From assembly GCA_030040015.1 (NCBI GenBank), contig JASHUM010000099.1, positions 1 to 35,256 of the forward strand: a stretch of DNA of 35,256 nt, written 5' to 3'. Made by a program: the position numbers and the translations under genes. This document shows, piece after piece, positions 29,530-35,256 of the stretch. The notes beneath the pieces are model-generated. The model ran no database searches, was not told the origin of the DNA, and worked only from the letters and a program-made list of their open reading frames with translations. Numbering within the stretch: position 1 is the first letter of the stretch; the number at the start of each line of letters is the position of its first letter. The DNA is from Acidimicrobiales bacterium (lineage in GTDB: Bacteria > Actinomycetota > Acidimicrobiia > Acidimicrobiales > UBA8190).

Positions 29530-30774
29530 TCAGCGCAGCGTGGCCGCCACGGGGAGATGCTTCACGCCGCCGACGAAGTTCGCCTGGGCGAACTCGGGCT
29601 CCCCGTCGAGCCTGATGTCCTCCACGGTGGCAAACAGGCGGGGGAGCAGGGTCCGGATCTCGCGACGGGCGAATGTCGACCCGAGGCAGAAGTGCTCTCC
29701 GCCACCAAAGGCGATGGTGCGGCTGGCGTTCGGGCGGTGGATGTCGAAGGTCATCGGGTCGTCGAACACCGCTTCGTCGCGATTTGCCGAGGGATAGGAG
29801 AGAAGAAGCCGGTCGCCAGCGGGGATCTCGACGCCGGAGAGTGTGGCCGGCTCGGTGAGGTAGCGGAGGAAGTGCCGTACCGGCGAGGTCCAGCGGATCA
29901 TCTCGTCGGTGGCGCCCACAACCAGTTCGGGGTCGACCTGGAGCGCCTTCATCTGGTCGGGGTGACGCAACAGTGCCTCGAGACCTCCCGACAGGGCGAA
30001 AGACGTGGTGTCGTGCCCGGCGGTGGCGATGATCACGAAGTACCACAGGGTCGCGTGCCGGTCCATGGGACAGCCGCCGACCTCCGCATTGGCGATGACC
30101 GTCGCCAGGTCGTCGTGCGGGTCGGCCCGGCGCTCGGCCGCCATGGTGTTGAAGTAGTCCTCGAACTCGGCGATCGTCTTGGTGATCATGGCCAGGGGAT
30201 CGCTCAAGTCACCGAGGTATTCGGGGTCGGCTGCGCCGAAGATCCCCTGAGTGAGCCGGAGCATGGTGGGTTCGTCCTCCTCGGGCACGCCGAAGATGCT
30301 CATGATCACCCGGAGGGTGTAGGGCACGGCGATGTCCTGGGCGAAGTCGCAGCGGCCGCCGAAGTCACGGAACTTTCCGACGAACTCCTCGGCGATCCTG
30401 TCGATGGCGCTCTGGCGCTGGGCGACGGCACGGGGGCGGAACCACGCGTTCGCGATGTCTCGGTGCTCCCGGTGTTCCTCGCCGTCCATGTGGATGAGCG
30501 TCTTGGGCTCGATGCCCATGGCGCCGAGCATCTCGAACTGCATATCGGGTCCCAACACCGAGTTCCGGGTGTTCAAGAACCAATCGTTGTGCCTCGACAC
30601 GGTGAACACGTCTTCGTAACGGGTGATCGCCCAGAAGGGCGTGTAACCCTCGGCCTCGACCCGCAGGACCGGCGCCTCACGGCGGAGTTCGCGGGCGACC
30701 GAATGCCATGCGTCCTGGTCCGTGTAGGCGACCGGGTCGATGAAGATCGAGCCCCGAGGGTCTTGGTCGGCCAC
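29530..30774 (-). CDS. Cytochrome P450
   Basis: A 414-residue soluble bacterial P450. Hallmarks: I-helix IIATAGHDTTSFALSGG with the acid-alcohol pair, K-helix DEMIRW (E-x-x-R), and the haem loop FGGGEHFCLGSTFARREIR with thiolate ligand Cys363. Three GTG codons stand in a row (30780, 30777, 30774) behind GGGGAGG. The third, with 7-base spacing, is chosen; the product differs by only two residues between them. The frame is open upstream, but the extra sequence is not family-like. Sequence style (for example HMDGEEHREHRDIANAWFRP) resembles actinobacterial P450s such as CYP125/CYP142 relatives that oxidise sterols or fatty acids, but the substrate is not determinable. No ferredoxin gene is adjacent. 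It is divergent from the secreted hydrolase at 31007, 232 bp apart. Confidence 0.93.
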   Translation of the reverse strand: MADQDPRGSIFIDPVAYTDQDAWHSVARELRREAPVLRVEAEGYTPFWAITRYEDVFTVSRHNDWFLNTRNSVLGPDMQFEMLGAMGIEPKTLIHMDGEEHREHRDIANAWFRPRAVAQRQSAIDRIAEEFVGKFRDFGGRCDFAQDIAVPYTLRVIMSIFGVPEEDEPTMLRLTQGIFGAADPEYLGDLSDPLAMITKTIAEFEDYFNTMAAERRADPHDDLATVIANAEVGGCPMDRHATLWYFVIIATAGHDTTSFALSGGLEALLRHPDQMKALQVDPELVVGATDEMIRWTSPVRHFLRYLTEPATLSGVEIPAGDRLLLSYPSANRDEAVFDDPMTFDIHRPNASRTIAFGGGEHFCLGSTFARREIRTLLPRLFATVEDIRLDGEPEFAQANFVGGVKHLPVAATLR

Positions 30775-30898
30775 CACCACACCTCCCCGTTGCGACAACT
30801 GGCAACCTAGCCTGGCCGCACCGGGGCCCACCACTGGGCACGGCCCAGCGAAGCGCTGCCACATCTCGTCGAGGCCCGACCCACGAGGACGGTTGTGG

Positions 30899-30928
30899 TT
30901 GACACTCGTGCGGGACCAGGCCTATACA
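30899..30928 (+). promoter_or_regulatory. Sigma-70-type promoter of the secreted hydrolase gene
   Basis: TTGACA (30899-30904) is a perfect -35. TATACA (30923-30928) is a fair -10 at 18-base spacing. Transcription would start near 30935, leaving a leader of about 70 bases before the ATG at 31007. This is the best -35/-10 pair seen in the window. Confidence 0.65.
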
Positions 30929-31006
30929 CCGAATGTCCCCGCCGGCACGGCAGCTGCATGGGCGGGTCCCGGCGGGGGACCGGAGACGCAAAGGCGGAGC
31001 ACGAAG

Positions 31007-33838
31007 ATGTCTCGACTCGGCGGCAATCTCTTTGAGCGGCGGACGAGATTGGTGGTCCGGCTGCTTCTTGCACCGGCACTGGTCGGTCTGTTGGGGGTGT
31101 GGCTCACCTCAGCGCCGAAGCTGGTCGACGGCACCTCGAGCGCCAACACCACGAGTTGGGTCAACTACGACAACGACAACTGGGGAGGGTGGGCTGATCC
31201 GCACAACCCCGGATTCGTCACCAACTCGGCGGGTTGCGACCCCATCGACCCGGCCCAGTGCATGCTTCCCTACCCTAACGACTGGTTCACCCGCCCTGAT
31301 CCGACCAGCGCCACCGGTCGTCGATTGGACTTCGACCAACTCGCCATGCCCACCAACATCGCCGGCGTTCCCATCGACACGGCCGACTACAACCGAAGCG
31401 ACGGCTTCAGCGCAGGCTCCACCATGCTGACCGTGGTCCCGGGCATGACCCAGAACGCCGACCTGCCCGCTTCGGGGCTGCCCACCGACGTCAATCTCGC
31501 CCTCAACGACGAGAACCCCACCGACCTCGGCGTGATCCTCATCGACGCCGACACCGGCCAGACCTGGCCCGTGTGGGTGGAGATCGACCAGTACACGACC
31601 GAAGCAGGAGTGCTGCCCGCCGGAGCGGTCGGGTCGATCCAGCAGGACCTCATGATCCATCCGGCCGTCAACCTGCTCGACGGACAGCGCTACATCGTGG
31701 CGCTGCGCGACCTGCACACCGACGACGGGTCACTGGCCCAGCCGAGCTCCGCCTTCGAGGACTATGTCAGTGCCTACCTCCATCCGGCCGGGCCGCAGGC
31801 CGGGTCCCTCGGAAGCCTGGGAATCGGGCAACCGGGCGACCCTCGGGTCGACCACATGAACCGGATCTTCGAGGACCTGCAGGAAGCGGGGTGGGACGTC
31901 TCCACGAGCCCGGCAGATCTGTACCTGGCCTGGGACTTCACCACTGCCTCGACCCAGAACGTCACCGGGCGCCTGCTGTCCATCCGCGACAACGCCTTCG
32001 AGCAGCTCGGCGAGACCAAGGCCCAGATCGACGCCGGAAAGGATGTGGGCGCTGCCCCGTCGTTCACCGTGAGCTCGGTCACGAACTTCACGACGGCCCA
32101 GAACCCGTTGGTGGCGCGCGAGGTCCAGGGAACATTCGCCGTGCCGTGCTACATCGCCCCCACCTGCTCGCCCCCCCTGAAGTGCGACGATGCGGTAGCA
32201 ACCGCAGAGAACGAGCTCAGCAGCATCGGCAATGCGATCGGGGCCCCGGCCGACGAGGTCCTCCAGACGTTGGTCTCCGACGTCGGAGGCAGTCCGTTCG
32301 ACGACTGTCCGTCCCCCGGGACCTTCTACTACACCGATCCAACCGATCCCGACGACACGCCGAGCCAAGTCCCGGGGCAGTTCTACCAAGCCAGCTTCAT
32401 CTGCGTGGCGGGCCGCTCGGCCTTCGACGCCGGCCAGCTCCTCAGACCGGTGGAGTACGGGCACGGGCTCTTCGGCAGCGACACCGAGGTGACCGTCTCA
32501 CCTCAGGAGGAGATGGCGGATCGAGAGAACATGGTGTACTGCGCCACCGACTGGTTCGGATGGGCCAACTCCGACATCCCCAACGCCATACTCGCTCTCG
32601 CCGATCTGTCCAACTTCCCCATCCTGGCCGACGAGGGCCAGCAGGGGGAGCTCGACTTCCTGTACCTGCAGCGCCTGATGATCAACCCGGGTGGCTTCGC
32701 TTCGAACCCGGCCTTCCAGTACACCCCGGGCCGTACCTTCATCGACCTGTCGGACGGGGTGAACTACGACGGCAACAGTCAGGGAGGCATCTACGGCGGC
32801 ACCGTGTGCGCCGTGTCCATCGATGCCCAGCGCTGCGCCTTGGGCGTGAACGGCATGGACTACTCCACGCTTCTCTCTCGATCGGTGGACTATGTCGCTC
32901 CCGACACCCTGACGGAGTTCCTCGAGCAGAACGCCGCCACCCCCGGGAACCTCACCAACGTCGGTTACTCGAACGTCTTCGACCTCTTCTATCCGGACCA
33001 GGCCCAGCGCCAGCTGATCCTCGACATGCTCCAGACCTTGTGGGACCGGGTCGATCCCGACGGGTACGCCAGCCACATGACGCCGTCGGCGGAGAGCGGT
33101 TTGCTCCCCGACTGCACGGGACTCGGGGTCGTGCCGGTGGCCGAGGAGACCACGAGCCACTGCGACGGTGCGGGCGTGGTGCCCGGGCCCGATCACCACG
33201 TGCTCATGCAGATCGCCTGGGGTGACCACCAGGTCGCCAACATCACCGCCTTCGACGAGGCCCGCACCATCGGTGCAGAGTCCGTGGGAGGAGCCGCCAC
33301 ATCCAACACGCTCGGCGCAGGGGAGGCCATCTTGGCGAGCCGCCTGTGCAACACGGACGCCAGCGGAAACCCCACCCGCAACGACCCGGTCGACAGCGAG
33401 GTCAACTCGAGCGTCACCGACGAGTACTGCTGGGCGCCTGATTCTCCACTGTGGGACATCACTCCCATCTCGAAGTATCCGTACGACGGCTCGGCCATCG
33501 CCATCTTCGACGCAGGTCCCGACGGCGACGGGACGGGGTATGCCACCGATCCTCCACCGCCCTCGGACGTCTATCCGCCCGACACGTCGGCCAACCTCGA
33601 CCCCCACGAGGCACCGAGGCGGACGTGCGCGGCCCAGGACATGAAGGGGGCCTTCTTCGACGTGAACGGCCGGGTGGACGGGCTCGTGGACGGGACGGGC
33701 GGGCTCGTGACCGACCCGGTGCAGGAGCTGACCGGGTTCGTGTCCGACTACGTCGGTCAGTCGGTCCTCACGACTGAGACACTGGCGGGTCCTCCGTACT
33801 TCTCGGGAGGATGGCAGGGCACCTGCGCCTTGCCCTGA
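31007..33838 (+). CDS. Large secreted alpha/beta-hydrolase-like protein
   Basis: A 943-residue protein. Residues about 8-36 form a signal peptide or anchor (RLVVRLLLAPALVGLLGVWL). The mature N-terminus holds LPYPNDWFTRPDPTSATGRR, then MPTNIAGVPIDTADYNRSDGFSAGS, resembling the P-N-D and D-G-F-S motifs of large extracellular lipases of the VolA/Pla-1 type. A beta-rich part (about 150-330) is followed by a catalytic-like region with VNYDGNSQGGIYGG, where Ser591 in G-N-S-Q-G is the probable nucleophile. Candidate acid and His residues lie downstream (FDLFYPDQAQRQ, MQIAWGDHQVANI). Many cysteines suggest disulfides. GGAG lies 8 bases before ATG 31007. It is an exported esterase or lipase candidate; substrate unknown. 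Converges with the CocE-like gene 38 bp away. Confidence 0.78.
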   Translation: MSRLGGNLFERRTRLVVRLLLAPALVGLLGVWLTSAPKLVDGTSSANTTSWVNYDNDNWGGWADPHNPGFVTNSAGCDPIDPAQCMLPYPNDWFTRPDPTSATGRRLDFDQLAMPTNIAGVPIDTADYNRSDGFSAGSTMLTVVPGMTQNADLPASGLPTDVNLALNDENPTDLGVILIDADTGQTWPVWVEIDQYTTEAGVLPAGAVGSIQQDLMIHPAVNLLDGQRYIVALRDLHTDDGSLAQPSSAFEDYVSAYLHPAGPQAGSLGSLGIGQPGDPRVDHMNRIFEDLQEAGWDVSTSPADLYLAWDFTTASTQNVTGRLLSIRDNAFEQLGETKAQIDAGKDVGAAPSFTVSSVTNFTTAQNPLVAREVQGTFAVPCYIAPTCSPPLKCDDAVATAENELSSIGNAIGAPADEVLQTLVSDVGGSPFDDCPSPGTFYYTDPTDPDDTPSQVPGQFYQASFICVAGRSAFDAGQLLRPVEYGHGLFGSDTEVTVSPQEEMADRENMVYCATDWFGWANSDIPNAILALADLSNFPILADEGQQGELDFLYLQRLMINPGGFASNPAFQYTPGRTFIDLSDGVNYDGNSQGGIYGGTVCAVSIDAQRCALGVNGMDYSTLLSRSVDYVAPDTLTEFLEQNAATPGNLTNVGYSNVFDLFYPDQAQRQLILDMLQTLWDRVDPDGYASHMTPSAESGLLPDCTGLGVVPVAEETTSHCDGAGVVPGPDHHVLMQIAWGDHQVANITAFDEARTIGAESVGGAATSNTLGAGEAILASRLCNTDASGNPTRNDPVDSEVNSSVTDEYCWAPDSPLWDITPISKYPYDGSAIAIFDAGPDGDGTGYATDPPPPSDVYPPDTSANLDPHEAPRRTCAAQDMKGAFFDVNGRVDGLVDGTGGLVTDPVQELTGFVSDYVGQSVLTTETLAGPPYFSGGWQGTCALP

Positions 33839-33876
33839 GCGCTGGATTCGTCGAGGTCGAGCAGGTCCCGGCGCCC

Positions 33877-35256
33877 TCAGAGACCGTCGAGGAGCTGCAG
33901 GATGCCTCGGCTGAACTCAGACACGTCGTTGTCGGAGGATGCGGTTCCACCCGGTCGAGCCGCGGCTGACCCCTGGCCGGACGGCGCGTCCTGGCCGGTC
34001 ACCGGACCCTGAGTCCGCCCGGAGCTCGTCGCCGAGGTGACGATGTCGTTGGTGAACGGCACGTAGGTCCGGCACGGCTCGTTGCGCAGGCTCGGGCAGG
34101 GAGGCAGGCCCGTCGGGACCGAGACGCCGGAGACGACCGGGAGGACCAGGCTCGAGGGCATGGCCGGCGACATGGCGATCTCGACCGACGACGCGGTGCC
34201 GAGCGCAGGCTCGGTGTCGCCGAACGACCACACCGGCTGGGTGCCGTCAGGGGCGGAGATCGTGAGCCTGATGCTCGACCCGGCACGGTAGACGTGGCCC
34301 TCGTAGTACAGCGGGATGGCGACCTGCACGAACTGCCCGTTCGGCATGGGCGCGGCATCGGAAGCCGTGAAGGTGGGAATCGGATCGAGCAACGTGCTCT
34401 GCTGCTGGAGCAGGTTGTCGGTGCCGGTGGAGAGCTTGCGCTCGCTGGCGCGTATCCAGCCGTCTTGGACGAACGTCTCGTTGCCGTCCGGCCGCACCTC
34501 GCTGATGGTCGCCTGCAGGTCCACGTCGGGGGTGGACGACTCCACCCACAGGTACACCGCACCCGAGCCGATGACGGTGGTGTTCTGGGTCAGCGGGGGA
34601 GAGATCCACGACAGGGCCGTGCCCGCCGGGTTCTGCTCCCAACTCCACTGCCACTGCGAAGCGTCGCCCCACAAGCCGCCCCCGCCGGTGTTGCTGCCGA
34701 AGTCGGTGAGCGGAAGAGTGGCGGAGTTCGACGTGTACTCGTCGACCCCGCCCGTGACCGGGGCTTGGCTGTCGAGAACGCCGTGGGCACCCGGCTGGAG
34801 ATACCACGTCTCGGCGGTGGTGCCCGAAACGAGCGCTCCGGGCTCGGCATCGGGACCGGAGGTCGGGGCAGGGGAGAAGTACTGCTCGAAGGCGGGATAG
34901 GGGTTGCCGGCCGTGGCCTGACCCGTCGGCGAGGTGCCGGCGCCGTTGTCGAAGAGGACGCGGATCTCCGGGATCTTCTTGAAGGCGGCGAGGGCGGCGC
35001 CGTAGGTGGGAATCGCCTGGATGGGGTCGAGGGGAAGGGTGACGAGGTCGTCGTCCGGGACGCCCATGGCCTCCTGGTAGATGAGGGGCGCCCCCAGTCG
35101 CACCAGGGCCTGGTTCACGATCGGTGCTCGATGGGCGACGAAGAGCTCGAGGAAGTCGTACCAATCGTCATAGGTGTACGGATCGAGTGAGTCGATGTGG
35201 GCGCCATTGGTGAACGTGAACCACTTGAGCTTGGTGCCGGTGAAGTGCTGCACCAG
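33877..35256 (-). CDS. CocE/NonD-type hydrolase, X-Pro dipeptidyl-peptidase C-terminal domain (partial)
   Basis: The frame is open to the window edge, so the N-terminal catalytic part is missing. The visible 459 residues start with FTGTKLKWFTFTNGAHIDSL, where GAHIDSL is probably the catalytic-His region closing the alpha/beta-hydrolase domain. The C-terminal part (about 160-400) is a beta-sandwich of the PF08530 type: AETWYLQPGAHGVLDSQAP, LTDFGSNTGGGG, WISPPLTQNTTVIGSGAVYLWVES with the typical STPDVDLQATISEVRPDG, and YRAGSSIRLTISAPDGTQP. This matches CocE/NonD hydrolases and X-Pro dipeptidyl-peptidases. It ends with an Arg-poor, Gly/Ser-rich tail. By company with two secreted hydrolases it is probably extracellular, but the signal peptide is out of view. 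Confidence 0.87.
   Translation of the reverse strand: MVQHFTGTKLKWFTFTNGAHIDSLDPYTYDDWYDFLELFVAHRAPIVNQALVRLGAPLIYQEAMGVPDDDLVTLPLDPIQAIPTYGAALAAFKKIPEIRVLFDNGAGTSPTGQATAGNPYPAFEQYFSPAPTSGPDAEPGALVSGTTAETWYLQPGAHGVLDSQAPVTGGVDEYTSNSATLPLTDFGSNTGGGGLWGDASQWQWSWEQNPAGTALSWISPPLTQNTTVIGSGAVYLWVESSTPDVDLQATISEVRPDGNETFVQDGWIRASERKLSTGTDNLLQQQSTLLDPIPTFTASDAAPMPNGQFVQVAIPLYYEGHVYRAGSSIRLTISAPDGTQPVWSFGDTEPALGTASSVEIAMSPAMPSSLVLPVVSGVSVPTGLPPCPSLRNEPCRTYVPFTNDIVTSATSSGRTQGPVTGQDAPSGQGSAAARPGGTASSDNDVSEFSRGILQLLDGL

Noticed and set aside
1-35256. CRISPR array, complete insertion sequence, prophage or rRNA genes
   Set aside because: No regularly spaced repeats of CRISPR type, no transposase, integrase or phage structural gene, and no rRNA sequence were seen.

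Overview
High-G+C actinobacterial chromosome segment, most likely from an uncultured Acidimicrobiia-like member of Actinomycetota. The lineage is inferred from family content (DUF222/HNH protein, DUF3817, class E sortase with a LAXTG substrate, DUF4012, actinobacterial-type P450, DksA-like protein without cysteines) and from leaderless-looking promoters. No rRNA or strong taxonomic marker is present. Genes are densely packed, with several 1-4 bp overlaps, two convergent ends that touch or overlap, and long meaningless antisense ORFs caused by the base composition.

Layout. 1-1760: end of an ABC-2 permease, a two-gene XRE / nucleotidyltransferase module resembling a toxin-antitoxin pair with a near-perfect operator over its start codon, and a PadR regulator. 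1761-3961: two coupled small membrane proteins (one DUF3817) and a DUF222/HNH endonuclease-like protein. 3995-6806: a small hypothetical protein, a 33-bp tandem repeat, a structured leader and a membrane PAS-GGDEF-EAL c-di-GMP protein. 6807-7517: repeat- and hairpin-rich spacer with one possible small gene. 7518-8896: crotonase and a stand-alone receiver-like protein preceded by a DosR-like box. 8938-14621: secreted CalB-like lipase, YfhO-family membrane protein, acyltransferase 3 and a small CxxC protein. 14793-18327: two-domain VOC protein, a short ORF that seems to need a CTG start, and the operon amidohydrolase - phytanoyl-CoA dioxygenase-like - SRPBCC. 18604-20589: a 661-residue single-pass membrane protein with repeated Arg/Trp motifs.

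20596-23466 is a sulfate-activation operon, cysD-cysN-cysC. It is preceded by a hairpin and a possible 14-codon leader peptide ending 2 bp before cysD. cysN has no ATG, GTG or TTG upstream of its P-loop and appears to start at CTG in a CTGA overlap. 23439-28634 is a cell-surface block: family-39-like glycosyltransferase and class E sortase (one operon), a divergent DUF4012 protein broken by an in-frame TAG, and a short secreted Gly/Ser-rich protein with an LAFTG sorting signal that suits the sortase. 28747-28819 is tRNA-Val(GAC), followed by about 280 bp of nested inverted repeats without a convincing gene. 29103-35256: DksA/TraR-like protein, cytochrome P450, a large secreted alpha/beta-hydrolase-like protein behind a good sigma-70-type promoter, and the C-terminal part of a CocE/X-Pro dipeptidyl-peptidase-like hydrolase cut by the window edge.

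Most notable: the CTG-start cysN and its possible leader peptide, a second apparent CTG-start gene at 15560, the nonsense mutation in DUF4012 beside its sortase and substrate genes, the TA-like module with an altered catalytic motif and operator-embedded promoter, and the DosR-like box.
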